The translations under genes were made by a program, and so were the position numbers. A stretch of DNA of 64,000 nucleotides, from the NCBI GenBank assembly GCA_037039685.1, contig JAWNGF010000003.1:2294001-2358000 (forward strand). Reading direction: 5' to 3'. Shown piece by piece: positions 40,916-53,176 of the stretch (positions within the stretch are counted from its first letter, which is position 1; each line of letters begins with the position of its first letter). The DNA is from Ceratobasidium sp. AG-K (taxonomy: Eukaryota > Basidiomycota > Agaricomycetes > Cantharellales > Ceratobasidiaceae). Below the pieces are notes generated by a model. The model made no database searches. It had not been told where the DNA came from and saw only the letters and a list, made by a program, of their open reading frames with translations.

Positions 40916-41372
40916 TGTTGCAAGCCTTGCTCTCTCCATTGGACTTGTCTATCCCTCCTCCTATCTTGTGGCTATGTCTGTTACATTTTGTTTCCCTTTT
41001 CCCAGTGCATTGCCACCTTCTTGTGGTTATTTCTGTTACACTGTGTAATGCAGCTGTGCTTTGTACAAGTCATGTCTGTTCATACAGCATGACTCACATG
41101 GACACTCCTGACTGGCTGTTATGTATGACTTGTGTGGCTGTGTCTTGTATGACTCAGCCTCTTCCTGAATATTTATAGAGGACCAACAAGCCTGGTAACC
41201 CCAGCTTGTTTTGTCTTGTCAAAACATCCCCTTTGAGTGACACTTTGAACCACCCCTACCCTCAGCCTACAGACACTTAAGTGTGTTGCAGTTTGAGAGG
41301 TCACTTAGGTCTTAGTGCCATCCACTCTCCATTGCGGCTTGTCTCATAGCCACTAAGAAGAAGCTTACAACA
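40916..41372 (+). repeat. B2 3' LTR
   Basis: This is a 457 bp family B LTR with decayed CpG (AATGCAG where young copies have AACGCGG). It is preceded by the polypurine tract TTAAGGGGGGAG. Confidence 0.9.
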
Positions 41373-42942
41373 AAGCAGATGCACTCAGTTGACAAAGTGA
41401 CCATGACCTAGAAGGGGGAGTAGTCCCTCAAAACCCCTACTTTTGCCACATCTCTTCATCAATTTGGCAGAAGAGGAACCTCAGGGTATGGCATTGACTA
41501 TGGATATTTGGCAAGCAGTCAAGGATCAGACACAAAGAGATGACTACGTTACATCAATCTGGGCTTTCCTTAGCAACCACCCAGAAAAAGCACCTGCTTT
41601 GGTACAAAAGGAATTCAAAGACTGGAAGATTAGGAACAACATGTTGTACCACAAAGGAAGGATCTACATCCCAAACAACAATGGGATCAAGCGCCAGATC
41701 CTAGAACTCCACCACAACAACAAAGCAGTTGGACATATGGGTCAGGCAAAAACACTGGAAATGATCAAATGGCAGTATTGGTGGCCATCCGTGAAGGCCT
41801 ATGTCAACAAATAGGTGTCATCATGCCATTTATGCCAGCAGTCAAAACCCATCAATGAACAACTGCTTGGGGAATTACAACCACTTGAACTCCCTTCCAA
41901 ACCCTGGCAACACATTTTGGTTGATATGATTGTCAAACTTCCTTTGTCCAAGGGTCTAGACTCAATATTGGTCATTGTTGACACCCTGACTCAGATGGTA
42001 CACTTCATCCCATGTACCAAAAAAACCATGTCACCCAAGCTTGCAGAACTCTTCATGGAACACTGCTGGAAATTACATGGCACCCCAGAAACAGTCATAT
42101 CAGATTGTGGACTGACCTTTGCATCCAAATTCATGAAGGAGCTCTATCAGGCCCTGAACATCTGGCCTAGACTCTCTACAGCTTACCACCCTGAAACTGA
42201 CAGGCAAACAGAGCACATCAATCAAATGGTCAAGGCTTTCATTTGGACATACTGCACCTTCAAGCAACATGACTGGACTTCACTTTTACCCTTTGCTGAA
42301 TTTGCATATACCAACTTGTTCCATTCTAGCATTGGTATGACACCTTTCTTTGCCAACACAGCTTGCCACCCATCAATTGAAGGTACACCAGTGGAAGATG
42401 GTTACATCCCAGCAGCTGCAGTGCATGTGCAACCTATCCAAGACAACCTGGAAGAAGCTAAAGCTAGCTTCACCCTGAGCAAAGAACAGGACAAGGAGCA
42501 TGCAGACAGGCAACGGCAGGAAGATCCCTTTATCCTGGGCAATAAGGTTTGGCTAAGCCATCAGCACATCATGACCAATTGGCCATCTTTGAAATTATTG
42601 CATAAACAACTCAGGCCCTTCACTATCCTGGAAGCAGTAGGGAAGAATGCATACAAACTACAACTCCTGCCTTCCATGACCATGCATCCAGTAGTCAACA
42701 TTTTGTGCCTAGCCAAGTACTAGGAAGACAAAATTGAGGGCCGCCATGTTGATCCACCCCCACCAATCAAGACACCAGAAGGCAAAGAGGAATATGAGGT
42801 GGAACACATCCAAAGTTCCAAGGTGGAAAAAGGAATCCTGAAGTATTTTGTCAAATGGAAGGGTTACACTGCAGAACATGACTTGTGGGAACCCATGGGG
42901 AACCTTGGCAACACATCAGAACTCATTAATGAGTTCCACAAG
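41373..42942 (+). pseudogene. pol: D pol remnant (integrase, chromodomain)
   Basis: The first codons read ADALS*QSD, the end of RNase H. The integrase zinc site is HHNNKAVGH...CHLC. The core has VDMIVKLP, SDCGLTF and YHPETDRQTEHIN, all catalytic acids present. The chromodomain is EYEVEHIQSS...YFVKWKGYT. Stops are a TAG near 41812 and a TAG near 42721. The gene continues after B3 at 50172. Confidence 0.85.
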
Positions 42943-43398
42943 TGTCATAAGCTTCTTCTTGGTGGCTATGAGACAAGCCGCGACGGAGAGTGGACGGCAC
43001 TAAGACCTAAGTGACCTCTTGAACTGCAACACACTTAAGTGTCTGTAGGCTCTTGAGGGTAGGGGTGGTTCTAAGTGTCACTCAAAGGGGATGTTTTGAC
43101 GAGACAAAACAAGCTGGGGTTTCCAGGCTTGTTGGTCCTCTATATATATTCACAAAGTGGCCGAGTCATACAAGGCGCAGCCACATGAGTCAACGCAGTC
43201 AACCAGTCAGGAGTGTCCATGTGAGTCATGCTGTATAAACAGACATGACTCGTACAAATCACAGCCGCGTTACACAATGTAACAGGAAAACCACAAGAAG
43301 GTGGCAACGCGGCAAACAGGAACGGAAACACAAGGCAAACGGGAACATAGGCGGGCGAGGCAACAGGCGAGTCCGATGGAGAGAGCTAGCTCACGACA
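42943..43398 (-). repeat. B3 3' LTR
   Basis: This is a 456 bp LTR, left-hand because of the minus orientation. It is flanked inside by the polypurine tract (CCTTAAGGAGGGAG on the minus strand, 43399-43412). Confidence 0.95.
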
Positions 43399-43441
43399 TT
43401 ACTCCCTCCTTAAGGTCCTTGAGAGAAGAGAAAGGGCCGAT

Positions 43442-44206
43442 TTACTGCACCCAGCAGTCCTTGTTCACCTTTTCTATCAGTTGTTCGACCTCCTCCTCCT
43501 TTTCCTCCGTCAGGTCGATGGGGTTGAACACGGTGTTACCTCGTTCGTCGCTGAACTTCTCCCATTCCTCCCATGTCTCCTCCTTGGTCCAATCGGCCTT
43601 TGACCAGTCCAAAATCCTCTCCTGCTCCTCGACATGGTTTTTGTCCCATTGTCGCATGTCTTGTTCGACTTCCTTCCATTCCGAAACGTCTACTTCCTTC
43701 GCCTGCCACCAGAACGGCTTCGATTCGAACGCTTCCCTCTGATACCGTCCCTGCTCCATCTTCCAATCGGCCAAGTCCGCTTCGAAGTTCTTGTCCCACG
43801 CGTCGCACCATCAAGGCCTCAGAGTAGGGGGTCGACCTTCATATCCTGGGACCCATTTGCTGCTGTAGGCCCCCTCTTGTCCCCATTCGACCACCCCAAG
43901 CTTGTGCATGGATAGCAGGACGACCTTGGACACCTGGAAAGCCGCGCACCCTCGACAGACGTAGATGTCCTTTCGCTGGAGTTGCATCCGTGTTGGCCAT
44001 TTCTTGCCGACCCACTCAAACTCTCCCATGTCGGAGTGCAGGACGTCGTCCGAGGCGCGGAATTGTAGGTGCCCTGGGGCCTGTTGGGACCGCTTGAAGA
44101 CGTAGAGGGCCGCCCCCGAGTTAAGGATGCGGGCCGTGTTGAAGGCCGGTCCGTCCAGTACGCGGACAAGGTTGTTGGCGATGGTGGCACGGGTGACGCT
44201 GGGCAT
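43442..44206 (-). pseudogene. B3 ORF3 with one stop
   Basis: This is 765 nt, colinear with B5 ORF3 (MPSVTRATI). It has VCRGCAAFQVSKVVLLS and the tail FNPIDLTEEKEEEVEQL. A single TGA near 43811-43813 (TLRP*WCDAW) interrupts it. It starts inside the pol frame, overlapping its last 387 nt. Confidence 0.8.
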
Positions 44207-47200
44207 TGTGTGCAAAAAAGGTTTAGAGCGTGAAGAGTGTAGAGAAATTTGGAGTATGAGCAAGTTCTGCAAGTTGTGCTGTCGTCCCGTTCTGCCCTTC
44301 CTTTAATACCCTTCGTCTTGTAATTTGACGGTGTTGGGGCATCTGGAAAATCTTTTAGGAACTTCTTCATGATTCCTCCGAGGTGACCGAAGTCTTCTGC
44401 CCGTTGTTCCGTGTCTTCCTTTTCATCATAACCCTTCCATCTGACCCTGTAGAACAACCCGTCCTTTGTCTCCTTCCAGTCCACGATTTTCTCCACTTCG
44501 TATTCTTCCTCTCCTTCCTTTGTTATGACCGGCGGTGGTCGGGGTTGGTTTCTGTGAAAGTTTTCGTCCTTTTTGTATGGACTGAGCAGATCGCTGTGGA
44601 GGACGGGGTGTATTTTCATGGTTTTTGGAAGCTCCAATTCGTAAGTGTGGCTTGATACAATTTTCTTGATCCTGAAAGGACCGTATTTTTTGTTGTCAAG
44701 CTTCTTGTTGGGACGGTTTGTCTTTATGTTTTGTCCGTAAAGCCAGGTGAGGTCGCCTTCCTTGTATTTTGGTTGGTGTTCCATAGTGTCATGTCTTCTG
44801 TGCCATTCCATAGCTGCTTTGGCTTCGTCCCATACTTTTTGCCAGTTGTTTGCCTTCTCATTTGCTTCAGGAATTGCGGTAACTTCTCCTGAAACATTCC
44901 ATAGAGGTTCCTTTCTGTTGACAATCTCGAATGGAGTTTTTCCCGTGATCCTGTGTTTCTGGTTGTTGTAGCAGAATTCTGCGATCAGTAGTAATTCGGC
45001 CCAGTTGTCTTGCCTGTGGTTTACGAATGTGCGAAGCCATGCTTCTATCCATTGGTTTATCCGTTCCGTTATTCCATCTGTTTGTGGATGGTATGCCGTG
45101 CTAAAGCTTGGTGTTGTTCCGATTTTTTGGTATAGGGCCCTCAGGAACTTGCTGTTGAAAGTTGTTCCTCTGTCGGAAATCGTGCTTTGTGGGAAGCCGT
45201 GTAATCTCCAAACGTTCTTCAGGAAGAGATCAGCAAGTTGATCTGCCGTTGTTGATTCTTTACAGGGTATGAAATGTGCCATGCGAGAGAATCGATCCAC
45301 TACCACCAGAATGCTGTCATTGCCTTGTGATTTCGGAAGTTTCACGATGAAATTGTATGCAATATCTTCCCACGGACCATTCGGGATTTCGAGTGCTTTC
45401 AGTGGCACTTGACTCCTTGTTCCTTTTGCCCTTTGGCATTGTTTGCAAGAGTCAATGTATTTGTTTACTGTTGCCTTAAGTCCAGGCCAGTAATATCTTC
45501 TTGCAATTAGCTCCAGTGTTCGGGCTTGGCCTTGGTGCCCCGCGATTGGCGAGTCGTGGTGTAATCTGAGGATTTTTAGCCTAGTGTCCTTGTCTTCTGG
45601 CACGTAGATTCTGCCATCCATCCAGAGGAGGTTTTCCTCGAAGTTGTAGTTCTTAATCCCTTGTTGGACTGATTTGGGTAGGTTCTCCTTCTCCTTGCAT
45701 AACTCTATGATCTTCGCGATGCTTTCGTCTTTGCTTTGTGCTTCCCTAATGTCCGCAATGATATCCGACTTTATTTCTCCGGCGAACCCTTTGAATTGTT
45801 CTTCTTTAATCATGATTTGCTCTGCCGTTGGTATTTCGCTGTGATCTGCTCTTCTGGACAGCAGGTCTGGCTTTGTTGACATGTTTCCTGGGCGGTAAAC
45901 TATTTCAAAGTTGTAGGAAGCCAGGATCTGATGCCATCTAGCGTGACGCCTGTTAAATGTAGTCGCCTTCTTCCAGTATTGCAGGTTACGGTGATCAGTG
46001 TATATAGTTATTGGTTCGGTTGTTCCCTCGAGATGCAAACGCCAGTGTTTTAATGATTCCACAATTGCCATCAATTCCTTGTTGTGAACGTCATAGTTCA
46101 TTTGGGCAGCGTTAAAGGATTTTGATAGGAAGGCAATAGGGTGTAAGTAACCGTCATCTTGTCTTTGAGAGAGTATTGCTCCCATAGCTACCCCACTAGC
46201 ATCGGTTTCCAATATGTAAGGTTTTGCCGGGTCTGGGTGTCGTAGTAGTGGTTCCTTGCATATTTCCTTCTTCAGGTTGTCGAAAGCCTCTTGTTGTTCT
46301 GCTTCCCATTTCCACTTCTGGTCCTTTCTTGTTAGAATCGTTAAGGGTTTGGCCAGGCTGCTGAAGTTTGGTACAAATCGTCTGTAGAAGTTTGCGAATC
46401 CTAGGAACGCTTGGACCTGTTTGACTGTTCTTGGCTCCTTCCATTCTTTGATAGCCTTGACTTTTTCTTCTTGCATTGATATTCCTTCTTCGCTGATGTT
46501 TATCCCTGTGTATACAAGCTTCTTGACAAAGAATTCGCATTTCGGGAGTTTTGCAAAGAGGTTGTTGTCTAGCAGGATCTTGAGTACCTTTCGGACGTCT
46601 TCCACATGTTGGGTTCAATCTTTAGAAAAGATTAAAATGTCGTCAATGTAAACAATGACACAGATGTCGATTAGGTCGTGGAAAATATGGTTCATATATT
46701 GTTGGAAAGTTGCCGGCGCGTTTTTCAATCCAAAGGGCATAACGACATATTCAAAAAGGCCTTCCTTGGTGCGGAATGCTGTTTTCCATTCGTCCCCTTC
46801 CTTAACCCGGATGTTATTAAATCCCATTCGTAAATCTATTTTTGAAAAGATCTTTGCGTCTTTGATTTTGTCAAGAAGGTCTTCCATTAGTGGCATTGGG
46901 AAGCGGTCGTCCCTCGTTATTTTGTTGATCGGACCAAAGTGTTGGACCAACCTGAGTTCTGGGGGCTCTTCCGGTTTCTTTGGGTCTTGTCCCTTTTTGA
47001 CAAAGAAGGTTGCTGCGGCTACTGGTGATTTGCTTGGTCGGATTTTTCCTGCGGCTAGTTCCTCGTCCAAGTACTTTCTGAGTGCAATGGATTCTGCCAG
47101 TGAGAGTGGTATTGGTCTAGCTGGTTTAGGCAGTTCTGCTCCTTCCACCAGGTCGATGCAACAGTCGTATGGGCGGTGATCCGGTATCTGTTTAAATTTT

Positions 47201-47685
47201 TCCTCGCTAAAGACTTCCGTAAAATCTTTGAATTCCTCAGGAATGTCTTCCATTTCTCCGACCTTCCCAAGGACGTTGTCTGGCCGCCAGGAAATTTCCT
47301 TTGTCGGCCAATCGGTTATGGGGTTGGCTTCTTCTAGCCATCCTAAACCTAAAATCAAGGGTGTGTCTCCAGTGGGCATGGCGAAGAAATCTTGCTTGAA
47401 GTTTTTTCCATGTAGCTCGAATTTTAGATTTGCTTTGAACCGGATTTGATGCAATAGTTCTTTCCCTTGTATTCCAATTATTCTTCGAGGAGTTGGAAGT
47501 TCTATTAGAGGCATATTGTTTCTTCGGGCCCAGGTGATGTCAATGAAGTTTTTTGATGCTCCTGAGTTGATAAGGGTGGCGATGGGTTCCGTGATTCCAG
47601 TAATATTGGTGTAGACAATTGTTGATTTGCTAGTAGCTCTAAGGTACATTGTTTCCATTACTGGTTCGTTGGTCTCTCCACACAC
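43819..47685 (-). pseudogene. pol: B3 pol, single stop
   Basis: This is one frame of 1,289 codons from protease (TLINSGASKNF, with the catalytic Asp changed to Asn) through RT (VYIDDILIFS), RNase H (ETDASGVAMG), integrase (HHDSPIAGH...CKQC; SDRGTTF; YHPQTDGITER), GPF (YGPFRIKK) and chromodomain (EYEVEKIVDW...RVRWKGYDE). A TGA at 46615-46617 falls in RT just after YIDD. The protease motif LINSGAS, where B5 has LIDSGAS, is a G to A change at the catalytic residue, so this copy probably lacks protease activity too. Confidence 0.92.
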
Positions 47686-47712
47686 GGTTAGAGGGAGACC
47701 TCGCCTTTTCCC
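47671..47712 (-). promoter_or_regulatory. B3 -1 frameshift cassette
   Basis: On the minus strand GGGAAAA (47706-47712), 5 nt spacer GGCGA, then the GGTCTC / GAGACC stem (47671-47700) with the gag TAA in the loop. The loop base change (CCGTG for CTGTG) leaves the stem untouched. Confidence 0.65.
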
Positions 47713-49688
47713 GACTCGGGTACCTCTTCAATTTTTCCCTCCCTTCCTTTGATGTTAGGTTCCGTTGTTATCCATTCCTTGGACGGGCATTTGAATGAAC
47801 GGTGTCCTTCTTGTCCGCACTTCAGGCAGCAGTTGGTTGCTATCCTTGCTTTGTAAACTTCGTCGGGTAGTCGCTTTGTAGAGGATTGTCCGCTGGTGGT
47901 TGTTTGAGGTGTCTTTTTTCCTGTAGAGGTCTTGATTTGTTGCAATTTCTGGTCAATAGAGATTGCGATAGAGATCCATCGGTCCAGTGACAACTCCCGC
48001 TCCGTTCTGTCCTCGCTAATTAGGGTCAATTCAAATCGAGCTAGTTCAGTCTTTACTTCAGGCTTTAGTCCTTCCTTGAATTGGTTGATCAGTGCTTCCT
48101 GTCCCCAGTTGACGTTGACCAATAAGTAACGGAATTCAGAAGCATAGTTTGCTACCGAATTGTTCTGCTTGCACCTTCTGATATTGATTTCGGCTTTTGC
48201 CTTTTTGTTGGGGTTGCTAAATTGCTCCATGAAGTGGGTTTTGAAGCTTTCCCATGAGGCTAGGTTTTCAATATTTTCTCCTTGGTTTAGTGATCGGAGC
48301 AGTACTTGTGCCCAATGGGTGGCCGCCTTGTTTTCTGATTTGAAGTTGGCAAGTGCTTCGCGGATGCGTTCTTCATGTGAGTTATATTGATCGCCTAGTC
48401 GGACAAAATAACTTTCCATTTGAGTGATGAACATTTCAGCGCCTTCTCCCTTTTTCCCATCGAAGGAATCTGGGCGTGTAACTTTAGGGCGAAGTGTTCC
48501 TCCGCTGGCGTTGGTTAACCGTTGAAGCCATTGTTCTAGATCCTCGATCCTGGTTGATTCTGCTTCTGGATGTGGTGGGGAATCTGATCGTCTAGAAAGA
48601 TGCTCAGCATGTAGGGAAGCTTCGTCCATTTCTTCCCAAAGGTTGTTGATGGTTTCTTGTATTGTTGTGACCTTTGTAGCAGTAGCGTTTCCCTCTTGTC
48701 GTAGGTTTTCTAGCCCTTGAGTTACTGCTTTGTTCCATTCAAATTGCCCTTGCCTAGTGGTATTGAGTTCCTCGCGGATATTGTTTACTAGTCCTTGTGT
48801 GTTTGTGACCTCATTTTGTAGTCTGGTTACATCTTGTCCTACTAGGAAGGTATTATGTTCGCTATTTCTTGAGGCATTGAGGATATCCGTGAGTGTTCCT
48901 TGTAGGGTGTTGATGGAATCGTTGAAGATTTGTTGGTTATTTGCTAAGACCTGAGTGGATTGTTCTAACCTGTTGAGTCTTCTATCGATAGTTATCCTCA
49001 TGCCATCAATAATCCTTAAGAGCGCATTGTGTCTTCCAAGGTGAAGATCGTCAAGGACGTCTAAGTTGTTAATCATGTTTCTACTGCTGGAGCTAGAACT
49101 TGAGCTGGGAACTCTAGGGATGATTTGTTCTTTGGTTGCTGTTGGTTGCCGGGAATGCCCTTGCTGTACATATGGCGGTGCAGGGTTGACTGGTGATCCG
49201 GCTTGAGAGCTTATTTGGATTGGTCCGACATTGGTTATGGTTCCTGAGATCTGTGGGACTTGAGCGGTATGGGAAATGTGTGGTGTGGGAGGTGGTCTGA
49301 TAGGTATAAGGGATACGCCTCCATGAGCTTCGGGTTGGGGAGAAAAAAACTGTCTTCTGGATCCCAAAGACCATAGTGGTCGCGAGGGTCCTGGGCTTGC
49401 ATTTGAAATTGGGATTCGGATTGCGACCGGTGTGGGGTCCTCAGTCATATCCCCTGGTTCCCTAGCAACCATAGTAGGTTCTTCCTGAACGACTGAGATG
49501 TTCTCAGTGTTGAATGTCCCTGGCATAGAAGCCTGGCTCTGTGGGCGAGACCTCGCTGGTCCTCCCGCTCGTGCTTGTGCAATATCTTGTTCGTTGAGGG
49601 AACTTGTGGGTCTCGAAACTCTACTTGGTCCTCTTCTTATTGATATTGGTGTTGCGAGGCGTGACCCTGCGTCCTCTTGAATGGACAT
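47688..49688 (-). CDS. gag: B3 Gag, intact
   Basis: This is 666 codons from the ATG at 49688, 22 nt after the LTR. The N-terminal 200 residues are Pro/Ser-rich. Residues about 200-390 are helical with NNQQIF and coiled-coil-like stretches. A retrotransposon-gag domain follows (AATHWAQVLLRSLNQGE, FMEQFSNPNKK), then the CCHC knuckle CLKCGQEGHRSFKC near the C-terminus. It is the only fully open family B gag here and the reference for the broken ones. Confidence 0.93.
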   Translation of the reverse strand: MSIQEDAGSRLATPISIRRGPSRVSRPTSSLNEQDIAQARAGGPARSRPQSQASMPGTFNTENISVVQEEPTMVAREPGDMTEDPTPVAIRIPISNASPGPSRPLWSLGSRRQFFSPQPEAHGGVSLIPIRPPPTPHISHTAQVPQISGTITNVGPIQISSQAGSPVNPAPPYVQQGHSRQPTATKEQIIPRVPSSSSSSSSRNMINNLDVLDDLHLGRHNALLRIIDGMRITIDRRLNRLEQSTQVLANNQQIFNDSINTLQGTLTDILNASRNSEHNTFLVGQDVTRLQNEVTNTQGLVNNIREELNTTRQGQFEWNKAVTQGLENLRQEGNATATKVTTIQETINNLWEEMDEASLHAEHLSRRSDSPPHPEAESTRIEDLEQWLQRLTNASGGTLRPKVTRPDSFDGKKGEGAEMFITQMESYFVRLGDQYNSHEERIREALANFKSENKAATHWAQVLLRSLNQGENIENLASWESFKTHFMEQFSNPNKKAKAEINIRRCKQNNSVANYASEFRYLLVNVNWGQEALINQFKEGLKPEVKTELARFELTLISEDRTERELSLDRWISIAISIDQKLQQIKTSTGKKTPQTTTSGQSSTKRLPDEVYKARIATNCCLKCGQEGHRSFKCPSKEWITTEPNIKGREGKIEEVPESGKGEVSL

Positions 49689-49696
49689 GTTTGTTA

Positions 49697-49708
49697 AGCT
49701 TGTTTTGT
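49697..49708 (-). promoter_or_regulatory. B3 self-priming primer-binding site
   Basis: The minus strand reads ACAAAACAAGCT, complementary to AGCTTGTTTTGT of the B3 LTR (plus-strand 49872-49883), as in B1, B4 and B5. Confidence 0.65.
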
Positions 49709-49710
49709 AA

Positions 49711-50166
49711 TGTCATAAGCTTCTTCTTGGTGGCTATGAGACAAGCCGCGACGGAGAGTGGACGGCACTAAGACCTAAGTGACCTCTTGAACCGCAACAC
49801 ACTTAAGTGTCTGTAGGCTCTTGAGGGTAGGGGTGGTTCTAAGTGTCACTCAAAGGGGATGTTTTGACGAGACAAAACAAGCTGGGGTTTCCAGGCTTGT
49901 TGGTCCTCTATATATATTCACAAAGTGGCCGAGTCATACAAGGCGCAGCCACATGAGTCAACGCAGTCAACCAGTCAGGAGTGTCCATGTGAGTCATGCT
50001 GTATAAACAGACATGACTCGTACAAAGCACAGCCGCGTTACACAATGTAACAGGAAAACCACAAGAAGGTGGCAACGCGGCAAACAGGAATGGAAACACA
50101 AGGCAAACAGGAACATAGGCGGGCAAGGCAACAGGCGAGTCCGATGGAGAGAGCTAGCTCACGACA
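49711..50166 (-). repeat. B3 5' LTR
   Basis: This is the 456 bp promoter LTR. TGACTCA occurs twice on the minus strand (near 49964 and 49990), with a TATATATA box near 49910. Confidence 0.95.
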
Positions 50167-50171
50167 ACAAG

Positions 50172-50392
50172 GAACATCCAGATGCAATCAAGGAAGTCCC
50201 CAAAGTTACCAGGAAGCATTGCCATGAGGAAACAAGGGACAATTTGGCAGCCAAGAGCAAAGAAGAACGGCCCATTAGGCGTTCTAAGTGTATAAAAGAG
50301 GTGGCTGGGATCCAGGTCCCTCATCAAAAAGTTTTTACTTTCTCCCCTCATGCACTAAATACACTTTCTACTCCCACCTCACTTGTTGCGCC
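50172..50392 (+). pseudogene. pol: D pol C-terminus after B3
   Basis: This continues the D chromodomain C-terminus (EFHK joined to EHPDAIKEVPKV) and runs basic (KEERPIRRSK) into the region before ORF3. Confidence 0.6.
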
Positions 50393-50681
50393 ATGTCTTC
50401 CCAACGCCAATCCACCAACTCTGTCATTGTTTGGGTCTACCACAACCTGTACACCTGCTCAGTGGCCTTCAAACAGTCCCTCCAAGTTGTGCCCCCCCAG
50501 GAACAAGGCATGTACTGGCATCCTGGCATGTGCCAACACTTCTATTTTATTGTATCTGCTCACTACTGGTCTGGGGAGGCCCCCCAGTAATTTGTTGGCT
50601 GCCCCCTCATCCGCTGGCACAACTGGATTGCTTATGCAGCCAATGACATCCACAATGCCCTCAAGATCATAGACAGGTCTT
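50393..50681 (+). pseudogene. D ORF3, first part
   Basis: ATG at 50393 (MSSQRQSTNSVIVWVYH) between pol and 3' LTR, the position of ORF3 in B and C. It is stopped by TAA at 50588-50590 and cut by B4. Joined over the GTCTT duplication it continues at 57912. Total about 157 codons, much shorter than in B or C. Sequence similarity of this part to B or C ORF3 is not evident by eye. Confidence 0.55.
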
Positions 50682-51139
50682 TGTCATGAGCCTTGCTCAC
50701 TCCATCAGACTCGTCTGCATCTTGTCCTGTCTTGTGGCTGTGCCTATTATGTTTTGTTTCCCTTTTCCCGCCGCGTTGCCACCTCCTTGTGGTTTCTCTG
50801 TTACATCATGTAATGCAGCTGTGCTTTGTACAAGTCATGTCTGTTCATACAGCATGACTCACATGGACACTCCTGATTGGTAGACTGTTGTGACTCATGT
50901 GGCTGCGCCTTGTTTGACTCAGCCTCTTTGTGAATATATATAGAGGACCAACAAGCCTGGTAACCCCAGCTTGTTTTGTCTTGTCAAACATCCCCTTTGA
51001 GTGACACTTTGAACCACCCCTACCCTCAAGAGCCTACAGACACTTAAGTGTGTTGCAGTTCAAGAGGTCACTTAGGTGTTAGTGCCGTCCACTCTCCATT
51101 GTGGCTTGTCTCATAGCCACCAAGAAGAAGCTTACAACA
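50682..51139 (+). repeat. B4 5' LTR
   Basis: This is a 458 bp LTR with TGACTCA boxes near 50855, 50891 and 50915, a TATATATA box near 50935 and the primer segment AGCTTGTTTTGT at 50968-50979. Confidence 0.93.
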
Positions 51140-51141
51140 TT

Positions 51142-51153
51142 ACAAAACAAGCT
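51142..51153 (+). promoter_or_regulatory. B4 self-priming primer-binding site
   Basis: ACAAAACAAGCT is complementary to 50968-50979. The pair is intact although the coding part is decayed. Confidence 0.6.
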
Positions 51154-51161
51154 TATCAATC

Positions 51162-53159
51162 ATGTCCACCCAGGAGGACGCAGGATCACGCCTCTCAACA
51201 CTACTGTCAACAAGGAGAGGACCAAGTAGGGCTGCAAGACCCACGAGTTCTCTAAACAAATAAGATATTGCACAAGCACAGGCCAGAGGACCAGCAAGGT
51301 CTTGCCCACAGAGTCAAGCCTCTATGCCCAGAACATTCAATGCCAAAAATGATTCAATCATCCAAGAAGAACCTACAATTGTCAGTAGGGAACCAGGAGA
51401 TATCACCAATGACCCCACACCAGTCACAATTCAAATCCCTATTTCTAACGCAAGCCCTGGACCTTTGCGTCCACTATGGCCCACGGCATTCAGAAGACAG
51501 TTCTTTTCCCCGCAGCCTGAAGCTCATGGGGGCATATCCCTTCTTCCCATCAGACCCCCACCAGCACCACACATTCCACATGCTCTGCAGGTTCCCCAGA
51601 TTGGAGGTACTATCACCAATGCTGGTCCAATCCCAATGAACTCCCAAGCCGTGACACCTGTAAACCCTGCACCACCATACATACCACAAGGATATTCCCA
51701 GCAACCAACAACTGTGGGCCAAGACATACCTGGAAATCTCAGTTCAAGTTCCAGTTCCAGCAGTAGAACCATGATTGGCAATCTTGATGACCTCAATGAC
51801 CTTCACCTTGGAAGACACAACGCACTCTTAAGGGTCATCAACAGAATGAGAATAGTGGTTGACAGAAGACTCAACAGGCTAGAACAGGCCACCCAGGTCC
51901 TAGCAAATAACCAACAGATCTTCAATAATTCCATAAATACCCTTCAAGAAACCCTCACGGATATTCTCAATGCCGCAAGAAACAGCAAACATAACACTTT
52001 CCTAGTTGGCCAAGACGTCACCCAACTTTGAAACAAAGTAACAAACACGCAAGGACTTGTAAATAATGTACGCAAAGAACTCAACACCACCAGGCAAGGA
52101 CAACTTGAATGGAATGAAGCCTTAACACAAGGCTTGGAAAACCTGCAACAAGAAGGAACCACCAATACTATGCAAATCACCACAATACAAGAAGCTATCA
52201 ACAATCTTTGAGAAGAAATGGACAAAGCATCATTACATGTGGAAAATCCATCTAGGCAATCAAACTCTCCATCACATCTGGAAGCAAAATCTACCAGAAT
52301 CAACAAATTGGAACAGAGGCTCCAACGCCTCACAGAAAATCCTAACACCAGCAGGGGACCCCATTGTCCTAAGGTCACACAACCTGAACCCTTTGACGGA
52401 AAAAAGGGGGAAGGAGCCAAAATGTTCATCACACAGATGGAAAGCTATTTTGTTTGATTAGGCAATCAATACAACTCTCATGAAGAACGGATCTGCAAAG
52501 CACTTGCTAACTTCAGATCTGAGAACAAGGCGGCAACCCATTGGGCACAAGTATTGCTACAATCACTAAACCAGGGAGAAAATAACAAAAACCTAGCCTC
52601 ATGGGGAAACTTCAAAGCCCATTTCATGGAACAATTCAGCAACCCAAACAAGAAAGCTAAAGCCAAAGTCAATATCCGGAAATGCAAGCAGAACAATTTG
52701 GTAGCAAACTATGCTTTGGAATTCCAATATCTACTAGTTGACGTAAATTGGGGCCAGGAAGCTCTGATCAACCAATTCAAAGAAGCACTGGAGCCTGAAG
52801 TCAAAACCAAACTAGCCTGATTTGAGTTAACCCTAATTAACAAAGATGGAATGGAGCAGGAACTATCTCTGGACTGGTGGATCTCAATTGCAATCTCCAT
52901 TGACCAAAAGCTACAATCCATCAAGAACACCACAGGACAAAAAACAACACCAGCATCCTCCAGCTCCACCAAAAGACTTCCCGACAACATATACAAGGCA
53001 AGAATTTCATCAAAACGTTGCCTAAAATGCAGATTGGACAAGCACCTGCTAGCAAAATGCCCTGAAAAGGAATGGAAGAAGGAGGAACCTAACCTAAAGG
53101 GATGGGAAGGGAAACTTGAGGGCAAACCAGAGTTGGGAAAAGACAAGGTCTCCCTCTAA
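51162..53159 (+). pseudogene. gag: B4 gag, interrupted
   Basis: This is 666 codons in one frame without net indel against B3. It is stopped by TAA near 51261 and TGA near 52029, 52209, 52456 and 52818. The CCHC knuckle CLKCRLDKHLLAKC is intact. Confidence 0.9.
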
Positions 53160-53176
53160 CTGTGTGTGGAGAGACC
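53135..53176 (+). promoter_or_regulatory. B4 -1 frameshift cassette
   Basis: GGGAAAA (53135-53141), spacer GACAA, stem GGTCTC / GAGACC (53147-53176). It is identical to B1. Confidence 0.6.

Larger units (their letters stand above)
38373..41372 (+). mobile_element. Element B2, 3' half
   Basis: This is family B from the end of RNase H to the 3' LTR. Its 5' half is missing because the A3 recombinant sits at its left edge. It is inserted in element D at 41372. Confidence 0.88.
42943..50166 (-). mobile_element. Element B3, near-intact full-length copy
   Basis: This is a 7,224 bp family B element on the minus strand with target duplication ACAAG (42938-42942 and 50167-50171). The 456 bp LTRs differ at about five sites. 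Gag is intact. Pol and ORF3 each carry one TGA. Confidence 0.95.
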